A stretch of DNA of 64,000 nt, taken from NCBI RefSeq assembly GCF_010092425.1, contig NZ_CP048030.1, positions 1,685,501-1,749,500 on the forward strand, given 5' to 3'. Source of the DNA: Sinimarinibacterium sp. NLF-5-8 (GTDB lineage Bacteria; Pseudomonadota; Gammaproteobacteria; Nevskiales; Nevskiaceae). The stretch's first letter is position 1; the number at the start of each line of letters is the position of its first letter. Shown here piece by piece: positions 26,545 to 36,023 of this stretch. Position numbers and translations under genes: made by a program. The notes beneath the pieces are model-generated. The model saw only the letters and a program-made list of their open reading frames with translations. It had not been told where the DNA came from and ran no database searches.

Positions 26545-27963
26545 TTACGCGCCAAACCAGTTTTGGCCACAAACGCGCAAGGTCTGGCCGTTGACGCCAG
26601 AGGCAGCGCCCGAGGCAAAAAAGGCCACCGCTTCGGCAATGTCCTGAGGCAGCCCGCCCTGTGACAACGAGTTGATCCGACGCCCGACTTCGCGCGGCCC
26701 CATTGGCATCGCTGCTGTCATCTGGGTCTCGATAAAGCCCGGCGCAACGGCGTTGATCGCGCCACCGTTTTTGGCAAAGGTCTCGGCCATTGCCGCAACA
26801 TAGCCGATCAAGGCCGATTTGGTAGCGGCGTAGTTGGTCTGGCCAGCGTTACCGCTGATTCCGCCAATCGAGGAAATACATACCGCGCGCGCGCCTTTGT
26901 TAAAGGCTTTGTCTTCGAGCAAGCCTGCATTGATGTTGAGGATGGCTGCCAGGTTGATATTCAGCACCATGTCCCACTGCTGCGGGGTCATGTTGCGCAG
27001 CATCTTGTCGCGCGTGACACCGGCGTTGTGAACGATCACATCCAGCCCGCCCAATCCCTGTGCAGCTTCGGCAATCCGCTGCGCAGCGTCCGGCGCCGTC
27101 ACATCCAGCGCCAAGCCCTGGCCGCCCAACCGTGACATCGTCTCACCCAGCGCGCCTTCAGCAGACGGATGATCAACCCCGATCACCTGCGCCCCTTCGC
27201 GCGCAAAAACCTCGGCAATCGCCGCGCCAATACCGCGCGCAGCCCCTGTGATCACCGCAACCCGGCCATTGAGGCTATCCGCCAGCGAAACCGCGTCGCC
27301 GCCCTTGGTCAGACGCAGTACCTGCGCATCCACATAGGCAGAGTGGCTGGTCAGGAAAAAGCGCAGGGGCGCTTCCAGATGAGCATCGCCGCCAGCCGCC
27401 ACTTCCAATAGATTGCAGGTGGTGCCGTTCTTGCCCACTTCCTTGCCCAGCGAACGGACGAAACCGCGCAGCGCCATCGACATGGCCTTGGCACCGGCCT
27501 CCTTGCAAGCGTCTGCCGCGCGCGTCAGCACGACGATGCGGGCATTGCGCGGCAGTGCGCGCACACGCGGCTGGAAAAACTCGTAGACCTGCCGCATCTG
27601 CTCCGGCGTCTGCAAGCCGCTGGCATCAAACACCAGCGCATGACTGGCGGGTTCGCCGGTGCCCGGCAGCGGCTCTCCGGTCAAGGCCAGATTCTGTGCT
27701 GCGGCAGCGGCCTTGACCGGCGCCAGCCCGGCATGATCCGCCGCAATTCGCAACTGCGCGCCGGTTGCGCTCAGAGCCGCCAACAGCGGCGCCGACAGTG
27801 TGGCCTGGGCATCGCCGCCAACCAACACCGCCTTGCCTTCCAACGGGCGCTCTGCCCAGGCCGATTTGGCACGCTGCAAACGCGGTGGCGTCGGCAGCCC
27901 CAGCGCCGAGGCCACGGTCTGACCAAAAGAGGAGTTGATAAAATCCAGATAACGATCGCTCAT
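26545..27963 (-). CDS. High-molecular-weight FabG-type 3-oxoacyl-(ACP/CoA) reductase
   Basis: A 472-residue short-chain dehydrogenase with two Rossmann-type parts. The C-terminal part (about 225-472) is a full FabG domain: cofactor motif AVITGAARGIGAAIAEVF, VHNAGVTRDKML, catalytic SSIGGISGNAGQTNYAATKSA. The N-terminal part (1-220) is a degenerate nucleotide-binding domain, as in mycobacterial FabG4 and proteobacterial homologues. Those enzymes reduce 3-oxoacyl-CoA/ACP, probably with long chains and NADH. Stand-alone here, 68 bases upstream of the ribA region's start, same strand. Confidence 0.87.
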   Translation of the reverse strand: MSDRYLDFINSSFGQTVASALGLPTPPRLQRAKSAWAERPLEGKAVLVGGDAQATLSAPLLAALSATGAQLRIAADHAGLAPVKAAAAAQNLALTGEPLPGTGEPASHALVFDASGLQTPEQMRQVYEFFQPRVRALPRNARIVVLTRAADACKEAGAKAMSMALRGFVRSLGKEVGKNGTTCNLLEVAAGGDAHLEAPLRFFLTSHSAYVDAQVLRLTKGGDAVSLADSLNGRVAVITGAARGIGAAIAEVFAREGAQVIGVDHPSAEGALGETMSRLGGQGLALDVTAPDAAQRIAEAAQGLGGLDVIVHNAGVTRDKMLRNMTPQQWDMVLNINLAAILNINAGLLEDKAFNKGARAVCISSIGGISGNAGQTNYAATKSALIGYVAAMAETFAKNGGAINAVAPGFIETQMTAAMPMGPREVGRRINSLSQGGLPQDIAEAVAFFASGAASGVNGQTLRVCGQNWFGA

Positions 27964-28223
27964 TGCAGTGACTTCTCTGATTGAAAAAAGACGCGCCTAT
28001 TATTGCAGCCATGCGCCATCGCCGACACGGCAGCCACTGTCATCCACAATGCCGCTGCAGCCATTGACGAGGCACGCCGTGATCCTGCTAGTCTAGCGCC
28101 TGCATCGGATGACATTGCATCCTGCGCAGGTTGCCACCATCATGCGCAACTGCTGCGATTGCAGCATGGATGCAGCCAGACAATCCCATAGCATGACAAC
28201 TTTCTACCGGGTTGGGAGAACCT

Positions 28224-29126
28224 ATGAGCGCCAAAAGTTTGATTATGGCCATCGTGATCATCGCGGTGGCCTACGGAACCAATCTGTTCCTTGAAAGCAT
28301 CGCCCCGCGCGATGCAGAAAATTCGGCAACATCGACTCCGATAACCAGTCCCGTTGCCGAAGGACAGGTCAGTCCCGACCCGCACACAGCAGCGACTGAC
28401 GACGCCAGTGCTGACGGCAGCGACATCTGGCTCGCCGCAGGCGCCACCGACTCGCAGGTCGCATCTCCTTCAGCCGCCAGCGATATGGATGACGACGAAG
28501 CCGTGGCCGCCTATCACGAGGCGCTTCAGGCCATCGAAAGCGACGCCATCGCAACTGATACGGGCGCCGACTCCCACGCCGATACCTTGACGGCCGAAGC
28601 ACAGACACCAGAAACCGACATCGCCGCTGCCGAATTCGACGCAGCACTTGATGACGATGCGCCAGTCAGCACCCCCGCAGCCACGCCTGCCCCGACTCCG
28701 GCGCCGGTCGTTCGCAGCACATCCGCACCCGTGGCAACATCGGCGCCGGTCAGAATGGCAACGCCGCGCGCAGCCGCCGCACGAACCGCTGCACCGGTGG
28801 TCTCGCTTGAGCCTTGGTGGGGCGCAGAGTCGGCGACCGGATTGTCGATCGTCTATGCCGGCTCTGCGGCTTATACCCGCGCCGTGGTACTGATGTTCAA
28901 CGGCGAGTTTGCCGACGCAAGCGCCGCCCAGTCGCAGCTCCAGGTGACGGACAGCACCGGTCGTGCCGTTGCCGGTCAATGGCAGGTCAACCCCAAGAAT
29001 CCGCGAATGCTGCTGTTTCCGGTCAGCCGCAACGGCATCTACACGATCACCGCCAAGCCCGCTTTGAGTGATCGCAATGGCCGCAGCCTGGGCAGCCAAC
29101 AGAAAGGCCCGGTTCGGGTCAACTGA
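28224..29126 (+). CDS. Unknown membrane-anchored protein with Ala/Asp-rich linker and Ig-like C-terminal region
   Basis: A 300-residue protein I do not recognise. Residues 5-22 are one hydrophobic helix (SLIMAIVIIAVAYGTNLFL), so the rest is likely periplasmic. Residues about 30-190 are low-complexity, rich in Ala, Asp, Thr and Pro, with a repeated APTPAPV/SAPVATSAPV pattern. The last 105 residues, beginning VSLEPWWGAESATGLSIVYAG, look like a beta-sandwich (Big/SbsA Ig-like): LQVTDSTGRAVAGQWQVNP, ISRNGIYTITAKPALSDRNG-like strands. ATG 28224 is chosen for the GGGAGA ribosome-binding site upstream. A terminator follows at once, so it is probably transcribed alone. Confidence 0.7.
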   Translation: MSAKSLIMAIVIIAVAYGTNLFLESIAPRDAENSATSTPITSPVAEGQVSPDPHTAATDDASADGSDIWLAAGATDSQVASPSAASDMDDDEAVAAYHEALQAIESDAIATDTGADSHADTLTAEAQTPETDIAAAEFDAALDDDAPVSTPAATPAPTPAPVVRSTSAPVATSAPVRMATPRAAAARTAAPVVSLEPWWGAESATGLSIVYAGSAAYTRAVVLMFNGEFADASAAQSQLQVTDSTGRAVAGQWQVNPKNPRMLLFPVSRNGIYTITAKPALSDRNGRSLGSQQKGPVRVN

Positions 29127-29147
29127 TCTGCGCCTGCGCCGACCATC

Positions 29148-29177
29148 AACGCCGCTTCAACCGAGGCGGCGTTTTTT
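29148..29177 (+). terminator. Rho-independent terminator after the unknown anchored protein
   Basis: AACGCCGC and GCGGCGTT arms with a 10-base loop, followed by TTTTT. It lies 22 bases after the stop of the gene ending at 29126. Confidence 0.88.
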
Positions 29178-29218
29178 ATGCGGCATTGGAATCCATCGAC
29201 AACCGAAGCCGATGGCTA

Positions 29219-30613
29219 TCACGCAAGATCGCGCAGCGAGGCTTCATCCTCGCCAAAGTGATCGGCAGCCGACTGTTCAGCACCGGCAATCCGGGGGGTG
29301 GCTGGCGGCGGTGCCGGCACATCTTCACCCCCTTCGAGAATGTAGCTGGGCACCAGAATCCCGATGCCCTTGACGTAGCGCCGCCGCCGCCGCATGGACA
29401 GGGTTTCGGTGCAGCCGCCACATTCCTCAAGCGTTTTTTCATCAACATGAATCTCGCCATCGGCAGCCTTGCCGCACAGGCGTGCGGCCAGATTCATGGC
29501 GGGTCCCACGGCCATGTATTCATAGCGGCCACTTTCCCCGATGATGCCCACCACGACCGTGCCACTGGCAACCCCCACGCCCAGACCCAGCTCAGGCGAA
29601 AACCGCTTGAGCACCGGACGCACACGCGCTTGCAGGCGTCGCGCCAGATTGATTGCACGCTGCTGCCGGTCGGGATAGGCCATCGGCGCCCCGATCAGGA
29701 TCATGGCGCCATCTCCAGCCAGATCCTTGACCGTGCCACCAAATTCCTGGGTCGCAGCCGCAACCGCTGCATAAAAGGCGCGCAGCAATCGCATCACGTC
29801 TTCCGGGGAATGCCCTTGGGTGTGCGCGGTAAATCGGCGAATGTCGCAGCAGACAACGGTGACCTCCAGCCGCTGTCGTGCCATGGCGCGGCGCAGCCCC
29901 TGCTCGCGCACCAGGCTGGCCACCTGCGGGGACAGAAACTGCGACATGAATGCGCCGCGCGCGCCCAGAATGGCGTGATAGCGCAGCCCGCCATATAAAA
30001 CCACAACCTCACCCACCGCCAGGATCAGCGGCGCAATCCCTACCGGCAGCAACAGGGCAATCAACAGGATCGGCGTTGCCGCCAGCACGGCCAGAATCCG
30101 CACATATTCAGCCTGATCCGGCTTTTGCCTCAGCAGCAGTGTGCCCGCCACCAGAACCAGCATGCAGCCGATCCACATCGGCAGGACAAACACCATGAAG
30201 CTCATCGGCGGCCAGCGCCCCTGATCCAGCGCCTGTCCCAGCGCCCCGTAGCGCAGGTCGGGCCACAACATCACCGCGAGTGCGTATAACAGCGCCATCG
30301 CCTGCGCGCCTCGCATCAGGGCAATGCGCAGACGCTCGCCTTGGGTAATCTGAACCGTGCGCGAAACCCGTAATCCCCACTCGCCCCCGGCAATAAAAGC
30401 GGCTGCGTCCAGAACCCCGATGCCGCGCATCCACACGGGCAGCTGCGGTTGCAACCAATATTCCACCACCTGAGCGTTGACCAGCAGCGCCAGCCCCAGC
30501 AGACCGACGAACAAAGCCAGCGCCCGACTGGTTGGCGCTTTGCGATCACTGAGCCAGAACGCCAGCCCCATGCCCAATGCAATCACTGCAACGACTTCGT
30601 ATCCGGTATTCAC
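29219..30613 (-). CDS. Class III adenylate/guanylate cyclase with N-terminal membrane domain
   Basis: A 464-residue protein. Residues 1-225 contain about six to seven hydrophobic segments. Residues about 255-430 form a class III cyclase homology domain: first metal Asp in VVCCDIRRFTAHTQ, second in DLAGDGAMILIG, and the Asn/Arg motif in GPAMNLAARL. The usual GD before xVN reads GP here, as in some bacterial cyclases. A cysteine cluster (LEECGGC) follows. The likely product is cAMP, but substrate choice cannot be settled by eye. Divergent from uup, with 125 bases between. Confidence 0.87.
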   Translation of the reverse strand: MNTGYEVVAVIALGMGLAFWLSDRKAPTSRALALFVGLLGLALLVNAQVVEYWLQPQLPVWMRGIGVLDAAAFIAGGEWGLRVSRTVQITQGERLRIALMRGAQAMALLYALAVMLWPDLRYGALGQALDQGRWPPMSFMVFVLPMWIGCMLVLVAGTLLLRQKPDQAEYVRILAVLAATPILLIALLLPVGIAPLILAVGEVVVLYGGLRYHAILGARGAFMSQFLSPQVASLVREQGLRRAMARQRLEVTVVCCDIRRFTAHTQGHSPEDVMRLLRAFYAAVAAATQEFGGTVKDLAGDGAMILIGAPMAYPDRQQRAINLARRLQARVRPVLKRFSPELGLGVGVASGTVVVGIIGESGRYEYMAVGPAMNLAARLCGKAADGEIHVDEKTLEECGGCTETLSMRRRRRYVKGIGILVPSYILEGGEDVPAPPPATPRIAGAEQSAADHFGEDEASLRDLA

Positions 30614-30738
30614 AAATCAGCGCACAGGCAAAAATGTGCGCTTACTTTAGCGTGAGCCAGTGATTTTGCATCACCATCGGGCAGTCCATGGATACCGCCC
30701 GGTTACACTGTGCGGCTGTTGCCCTTTTTTGGATTGCC

Positions 30739-32619
30739 ATGCTGCTGGGTCTTAAAAACGCTTCGCTGCGGATTGCCAACACTCAATTGCTCGACGGGAT
30801 CGACTTTACGCTGACCGCAGGCGAGCGCGTCTGCCTGGTGGGGCGCAATGGCACGGGCAAGTCCACGTTGCTGCGCGTGATTGCCGGCGAGCAGGCCATC
30901 GACAGCGGTGAAGTCGTGCGCGCGCAAGGTCTGCGCCTCGCACGGATGCAACAAGACGTTCCGACATTGCAGGATGGCAGTGTCTACGATGTCGTCGTTC
31001 AAGGACTCGGCGAAACCGGACAGCTGGCCGCGCGCTATCACCAGCTGGCGCACGCTGTGGAGCCCGATCTGGATCAACTGGCTGCGGTACAGGCCGAAAT
31101 CGAAACGCGCAACGCCTGGACGATCGAAAGCCGCGTGCAGGCGGTGATCAATCAGCTCGAGCTACCCGCCGATGCGCGCTTCGAACGCCTTTCCGGCGGA
31201 CAAAAGCGCCGCGTACTGTTGGCACAGGCCGTCGTCACCGAACCCGATGTCCTGCTGCTGGATGAGCCCACCAACCACCTGGATATTCCCAGCATCCGCG
31301 CACTCGAAGCGCTGCTTCACAGTTACACCGGCGCGGTGGTGTTCATCAGCCACGACCGTGCATTTGTGCGCGCGCTGGCCACGCGAATCTGCGATCTGGA
31401 TCGCGGCAAACTCAGCTCATGGCCGGGCAACTGGGAAATGTACCAACGCGGCAAGGCCGAAGCCCTGCATGCCGAAGCGCGCGAACAGGCGCTGTTCGAT
31501 AAAAAACTGGCCCAGGAGGAAGCCTGGATCCGCAAAGGCGTTGAAGCCCGGCGCACCCGCAGCGCCGGACGGGTCAAGGCACTGCTGCAATTGCGCGAAC
31601 AGTTCAGCCAACGCCGCAACCGTGAAGGCAATGTCACTCTCAATGTGCAAGAAGCGCAGCGCTCAGGCCGCCTGGTCGCCCAACTGCAACAGGTTCATCA
31701 CCAATGGGAGCAACAAGTGCTGATCCGCCACCTCAGCACCACCGTCCTGCGCGGGGACAAAATCGGCATCATCGGCCCCAACGGCGCAGGCAAAACCACG
31801 CTGATCAACATTATTCTGGGCAAACTCACCCCCACCAGCGGCCACGCCGAACTCGGCAGCAAACTTGAAATTGCCTATTTCGATCAGTTGCGCAGCCCAC
31901 TGCAGGACGATGATCAAACCGCACTCGATGCCGTCGGCAATGGCAAGGAATTTGTTGAAATCAACGGCGCGCGCCGTCATGTCATCAGTTATTTGCAGGA
32001 TTTTCTGTTTACCCCCGACCGCGCCCGTGTGCCAGTGCGCGTGCTCTCCGGCGGCGAACGCAGCCGGCTGATGCTGGCACAGCTGTTTTGCACGCCATCC
32101 AACCTGTTGGTGCTGGATGAGCCAACCAATGACCTGGACATGGAAACCCTGGACTTGCTCGAAGAACGTCTGGTCGAGTACGCCGGCACGGTTCTCATCG
32201 TCAGCCACGATCGTGAGTTTTTAGATAACGTCGTCACCCGCAGTCTGGTTTTTGAAGGTCAGGGTGAAGTCGGCGATTACGTCGGCGGTTATAGCGACTG
32301 GCTACGCCAGCACCGACCCGCTGCCTCACCCCCTGCGCCTGAGCGTGCAGCCACAAAATCAACCCTCCCCGCCCCGCCCCCGGCGGTGCCTTCCGTCGCC
32401 AAACTCACCAGCAAGCAACTGCGCGAGCTCGACGGGCTGCCGCGCAAGATCGAAACCCTGGAAGCCGAACAAAGCGAACTGGCCGAACACATGAGCCAGG
32501 CCGACTTCTATCAAGGCAACCCCGCGCACATCGACAAAGCCCAGCAACGCCTCACCGAACTGGCCGAGCAACTCAGCCAGGCCTACGCGCGCTGGGAAGC
32601 CCTGGAATCGCTGCGCTAA
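30739..32619 (+). CDS. uup: ABC-F family ATP-binding protein Uup
   Basis: A 626-residue protein with two ABC ATPase domains and no membrane segments. Domain 1 has Walker A GRNGTGKST, signature LSGGQKRRV and VLLLDEPTNHLD; domain 2 has GPNGAGKTT, LSGGERSRL and LLVLDEPTNDLD. A Pro/Ala linker and a C-terminal coiled coil (about 555-625, LSQAYARWEALE) are typical of Uup, which acts on ribosomes and influences transposon precise excision and Holliday-junction handling. ATG 30739 was chosen; a longer frame from 30688 adds 17 residues without support. Confidence 0.93.
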   Translation: MLLGLKNASLRIANTQLLDGIDFTLTAGERVCLVGRNGTGKSTLLRVIAGEQAIDSGEVVRAQGLRLARMQQDVPTLQDGSVYDVVVQGLGETGQLAARYHQLAHAVEPDLDQLAAVQAEIETRNAWTIESRVQAVINQLELPADARFERLSGGQKRRVLLAQAVVTEPDVLLLDEPTNHLDIPSIRALEALLHSYTGAVVFISHDRAFVRALATRICDLDRGKLSSWPGNWEMYQRGKAEALHAEAREQALFDKKLAQEEAWIRKGVEARRTRSAGRVKALLQLREQFSQRRNREGNVTLNVQEAQRSGRLVAQLQQVHHQWEQQVLIRHLSTTVLRGDKIGIIGPNGAGKTTLINIILGKLTPTSGHAELGSKLEIAYFDQLRSPLQDDDQTALDAVGNGKEFVEINGARRHVISYLQDFLFTPDRARVPVRVLSGGERSRLMLAQLFCTPSNLLVLDEPTNDLDMETLDLLEERLVEYAGTVLIVSHDREFLDNVVTRSLVFEGQGEVGDYVGGYSDWLRQHRPAASPPAPERAATKSTLPAPPPAVPSVAKLTSKQLRELDGLPRKIETLEAEQSELAEHMSQADFYQGNPAHIDKAQQRLTELAEQLSQAYARWEALESLR

Positions 32620-33000
32620 TCCGCAATTGACCGGCTCTGCACCAGCCGCAATCGCCGCCACGCATGAAAGGTTGAGTGATCGCAAGCCCCGCGCGGCACA
32701 GCAAACAGCCTCTTTTCAGCACATCTGCGCGCGCGATTAAACAGCCCGCAGAGCACCGCAACGACCGCAGGCAGGCCTGCGCGCCCGCACAAAAAGAAAC
32801 TTTTTGCATTGTTGTCAGTCTGATGCCGTCGAGTTCATACGATACCGGCACCAGAATCCCCCTTTAAGGATGTCCTTCGATACGCCCCACAGTGGCTGTC
32901 AACCAAATGTTGCAACGCACCAATCAAATGACGAGTGCGTCACATAAAAACAGCTCAACCAACTTAACAATATGATTTATATCTGTTTTTAGAATAAACG
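32620..33000. other. Intergenic region, AT-rich toward its right end
   Basis: No coding region is supported between uup and the promoter at 33006. The last 60 bases (about 32940-33000) are AT-rich (AACAATATGATTTATATC), unlike the GC-rich surroundings, and could act as an UP element for the promoter that follows. Confidence 0.5.
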
Positions 33001-33005
33001 AAGAT

Positions 33006-33034
33006 TTGACAACGGGCTTTTACATCTTTATACT
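33006..33034 (+). promoter_or_regulatory. Near-consensus sigma-70 promoter for a small RNA
   Basis: TTGACA (33006-33011), a 17-base spacer and TATACT (33029-33034), preceded by AT-rich DNA. This is the strongest promoter seen in the window and no protein gene follows on this strand before a terminator. Confidence 0.8.
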
Positions 33035-33040
33035 GCACTG

Positions 33041-33164
33041 CAACATAACTCGAGCATAAAGAAACCCGGCAAGCTGGGTTGCTATACCGGGTTAGGTGAG
33101 TCTCCTCCAGAAAGGCCTAGCGCCTTTCTCGCACCTTGCCCCCGGAATCCGGGGGCTTCTTTTT
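33041..33164 (+). ncRNA. Candidate small RNA of about 125 nt with anti-Shine-Dalgarno bulge
   Basis: It starts about 7 bases after the TATACT box and ends in an intrinsic terminator (GCCCCCG/CGGGGGC, 33138-33156, then TTCTTTTT). Within it are a stem AACCCGG...CCGGGTT (about 33064-33094) and a second hairpin GAAAGGC/GCCTTTC (33110-33128) closed by GGTG/CACC. The 5' side of the second hairpin bulges out TCTCCTCC (33101-33108), which complements the AGGAGG ribosome-binding consensus. No open reading frame of note. I do not recognise the family. A trans-acting sRNA blocking translation is the simplest reading; a riboswitch is less likely because no gene follows downstream on this strand. Confidence 0.65.
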
Positions 33165-33259
33165 GCCCATACGTGTGGGCACAACAATCTCCCCAAAAAA
33201 TCTTAACGCTGACGCAATATAGGCCGTCAAGGCCAACTTGTTGGCGATTGATTTACTGT

Positions 33260-33293
33260 AAAGGCCGGATTCTGGCTGAGAATCCGGCCTTTT
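33260..33293. terminator. Bidirectional terminator after pnp
   Basis: AAAGGCCGGATTCT and AGAATCCGGCCTTTT arms with a 5-base loop. On the minus strand it lies 21 bases past the pnp stop, with a short TTT tail; on the plus strand the tail is TTTTT, so it can also back up the sRNA terminator. Confidence 0.85.
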
Positions 33294-33313
33294 TCAACCC
33301 TTCGTCGCGTTTT

Positions 33314-35419
33314 TCAGTCCGTCTGTACGTCGATCGCCTTCATGGACAGGCGAATCTTGCCATCGCGGCTGACTTCGAGCACTTTGACGCGCACGGTTTC
33401 GCCCTCTTTAACCACGTCCTCAACCTTCTCGACGCGCTTGTCGGCCAGCTGGGAGATGTGCACCAGGCCATCCTTGCCGGGGGCGATGGTGACGAACGCC
33501 CCAAAGTCCATGATCTTGGCAACCTTGCCTTCGTAGATCGCGCCCACTTCGATGTCGCGGGTCAGCGTCTCGATGCGATGAATCGCGGCTTCAGCTGCTG
33601 TGCCGTCGGCGGCAGCAATTTTGATCGTGCCGTCATCATCAATATCAATGCTGGTGCCGGTTTCACGCGTAATCGCCTGAATCGTGGAGCCACCTTTGCC
33701 GATGACTTCGCGGATTTTGTCCGGATGAATTTTGATGGTGGTGATGCGCGGCGCGTAGCGCGACAGATCGCTGCGCGGCTTATCCAGCACCTGATTCATC
33801 TGCTCAAGAATGTGCAGACGACCCGCTTTGGCTTGCGTCAGCGCCTGCGCCATGATTTCGCCGGTAATGCCGGCGACTTTGATGTCCATCTGCAGCGCGG
33901 TCACACCTTCTTCGGTGCCGGTGACTTTAAAGTCCATATCGCCCAGGTGATCTTCATCACCCAGAATATCGGTCAACACCGCCCAGCGCTCGCCTTCCAG
34001 GATCAAGCCCATGGCAACGCCAGCAACCGGAGCCTTGATCGGCACGCCCGCATCCATCAGCGCCAGCGTCGCGCCGCAAACCGAGGCCATTGAGGAGGAG
34101 CCGTTGGATTCAGTGACTTCCGACACCACGCGCACCACATACGGGAACTCTTTGCTCAGATCGGGCATGACTGCGGCCACACCGCGCTTGGCCAAACGGC
34201 CGTGGCCGATTTCGCGGCGCTTGGGCGCATTCATGCGGCCGGTCTCGCCAACGCAGTACGGAGGAAAGTTGTAATGGAACAGGAAGTGGTCATGCCACTC
34301 ACCTTCCACCGCATCAATGATCTGATAATCCTTGCCGGTGCCCAGTGTGGTCACGGCCATCACCTGGGTTTCCCCGCGGGTAAACAGCGCCGAACCATGC
34401 GCGCGCGGTAACACACCCGTGGTCATCGCCAGCGGACGCACGGTCACGCGATCACGGCCGTCGATGCGCGGCTGACCGTCCAAAATGCGGTTACGCACGA
34501 TTTTGGCTTTGAGGTCTTCCAGCGCTGATTTGATCTGGTTATCGGTAAACACAGCATCTTCCGGGCGCGCGGCCTTGGCCTGCTGGGTGACTTCGTCCAG
34601 CTTGGCGTAGCGGCTTTGCTTGTCGGTGTGGGTGTAAGCCTCGGCAATTGCGGCCTCAAACTGCGCCACAAACGCATGCACCGCCGAGGTGTCGGCCGGT
34701 TGCCACACCCACTGCGGCTTGCCGGCCTCGGCCACGAACTCATTGATGGCCTGAATCGCTGCCTGCATCTGCTCGTGGCCAAACATCACGGCACCCAGCA
34801 TGACCGGCTCCGGCAGCACCTTGGCTTCGGATTCCACCATCAGCACAGCATCTTTGGTGCCCGCAACAACCAACTCAAGGTCAGAGGTTTCCAGCTCGGT
34901 TTTGGACGGGTTGAGGATGTAATTGCCATCCTTGTAACCCACTTTTGCTGCGGCAATCGGCCCCATGAACGGCACGCCGGACAGCGCCAGCGCAGCAGAC
35001 GCGCCAAGCATCGCCGGGATATCACCATCCACCTGCGGGTTGAGCGACATTACCGTCGCCACAATCTGGATTTCGTTATAAAAACCTTCGGGGAACAGCG
35101 GCCGAATCGGACGGTCGATCAGGCGCGAGGTGAGGGTTTCTTTTTCGGTAGGCCGGCCTTCACGCTTGAAAAAGCCACCGGGAATACGGCCACCCGCGTA
35201 GAACTTTTCCATGTAATCAACCGTGAGCGGGAAAAAGTCCTGCTCGGGCTTGGCTTCTTTTTTGGCCACCGCGCTGACCATGACCACGGTTTCGTCGATG
35301 GTCACCAGCACTGCCGCAGAGGCCTGCCGCGCCACAGCGCCGGTTTCAAGCGTCACCGTACGGTTGCCGTATTGGAAGGTTTTGCGGATCGCCGCAGCAG
35401 GAGTTGCAGGTACTGACAT
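33314..35419 (-). CDS. pnp: Polyribonucleotide nucleotidyltransferase (PNPase)
   Basis: A 701-residue phosphorolytic 3'-5' exoribonuclease of the RNA degradosome. Order of domains: RNase PH 1 (about 5-220), helical linker, RNase PH 2 (about 310-545), KH ([20 protein letters not shown]), S1 (about 620-690, [20 protein letters not shown]). Catalytic Asp region [17 protein letters not shown] is present. ATG 35419 with a GAGAAA ribosome-binding site gives [19 protein letters not shown]; the frame is open further upstream. It follows rpsO, as in E. coli, with the rpsO terminator between. Confidence 0.98.
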   Translation of the reverse strand: MSVPATPAAAIRKTFQYGNRTVTLETGAVARQASAAVLVTIDETVVMVSAVAKKEAKPEQDFFPLTVDYMEKFYAGGRIPGGFFKREGRPTEKETLTSRLIDRPIRPLFPEGFYNEIQIVATVMSLNPQVDGDIPAMLGASAALALSGVPFMGPIAAAKVGYKDGNYILNPSKTELETSDLELVVAGTKDAVLMVESEAKVLPEPVMLGAVMFGHEQMQAAIQAINEFVAEAGKPQWVWQPADTSAVHAFVAQFEAAIAEAYTHTDKQSRYAKLDEVTQQAKAARPEDAVFTDNQIKSALEDLKAKIVRNRILDGQPRIDGRDRVTVRPLAMTTGVLPRAHGSALFTRGETQVMAVTTLGTGKDYQIIDAVEGEWHDHFLFHYNFPPYCVGETGRMNAPKRREIGHGRLAKRGVAAVMPDLSKEFPYVVRVVSEVTESNGSSSMASVCGATLALMDAGVPIKAPVAGVAMGLILEGERWAVLTDILGDEDHLGDMDFKVTGTEEGVTALQMDIKVAGITGEIMAQALTQAKAGRLHILEQMNQVLDKPRSDLSRYAPRITTIKIHPDKIREVIGKGGSTIQAITRETGTSIDIDDDGTIKIAAADGTAAEAAIHRIETLTRDIEVGAIYEGKVAKIMDFGAFVTIAPGKDGLVHISQLADKRVEKVEDVVKEGETVRVKVLEVSRDGKIRLSMKAIDVQTD

Positions 35420-35552
35420 GTTATTTCTCACGATTTCATAATTTGAGACGCGCGCACAGGTATCATCACCGACACCCGTAGCACATCCGATAAGCCACAC
35501 AGGCCGCGCGGATCCATCCGATCACCCCGGCATTTTGCGCGGCAAACAACGC

Positions 35553-35592
35553 AAAAACCCCCAGAATGACCCGCAAGGGTCACTGAGGGTAT
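35553..35592 (-). terminator. Terminator between rpsO and pnp
   Basis: On the minus strand, ACCCTCAGTGACCC and GGGTCATTCTGGGGGT arms (one mismatched region) around TTGC, followed by TTTT. It lies about 36 bases after the rpsO stop. As in E. coli, readthrough to pnp is expected. Confidence 0.8.
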
Positions 35593-35627
35593 TGCGGAGC
35601 AGAGGCGACAATGAGGTCGCGGCGCGA

Positions 35628-35897
35628 TCAGCGACGCAGACCCAATTCGGCGATGAGCTGGGTATAACGCCCTTCGTCCTTGCCCTTCAGATAATCAAGC
35701 ATCTGACGGCGTTGATTGACCATGCGCAGCAAGCCACGGCGCGAGTGGTTATCTTTCTTGTGATCGGCAAAATGCGGGCTGAGCGAATTGATACGCTCAG
35801 TCAACAAAGCCACCTGAACCTCAGGAGAACCCGTGTCATTGCTGCCACGAGCAAACTTCTGGACGACTTCCGCTTTGCGTTCTGCGGTTACGGTCAT
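35628..35897 (-). CDS. rpsO: 30S ribosomal protein S15
   Basis: An 89-residue primary 16S-binding protein. Contains the family core [41 protein letters not shown] and [26 protein letters not shown] 35897 is preceded by GGAG. It has its own promoter (TTGAGT-17-TACAAT, 35951-35979) and is followed by a terminator and pnp. Confidence 0.98.
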   Translation of the reverse strand: MTVTAERKAEVVQKFARGSNDTGSPEVQVALLTERINSLSPHFADHKKDNHSRRGLLRMVNQRRQMLDYLKGKDEGRYTQLIAELGLRR

Positions 35898-35950
35898 TGC
35901 TGCCAACTCCAAAATCTTGTTAAACGTACTTGAACTTTACAAAGTCCGCT

Positions 35951-35979
35951 ATTGTAGCTTTTATTAAAGCTGCACTCAA
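35951..35979 (-). promoter_or_regulatory. Promoter for rpsO-pnp
   Basis: On the minus strand: TTGAGT (35974-35979), 17-base spacer, TACAAT (35951-35956), about 55 bases before the rpsO ATG. Matches the known separate rpsO promoter of the E. coli operon in position. Confidence 0.7.
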
Positions 35980-36023
35980 TTACTTATCCACGAGTCCACT
36001 CATTTCCTGCATTGCGACCGCGC

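Noticed and set aside
33041-33164. Riboswitch reading of the small-RNA candidate
   Set aside because: No gene follows on the same strand before the terminator and a second terminator at 33260.
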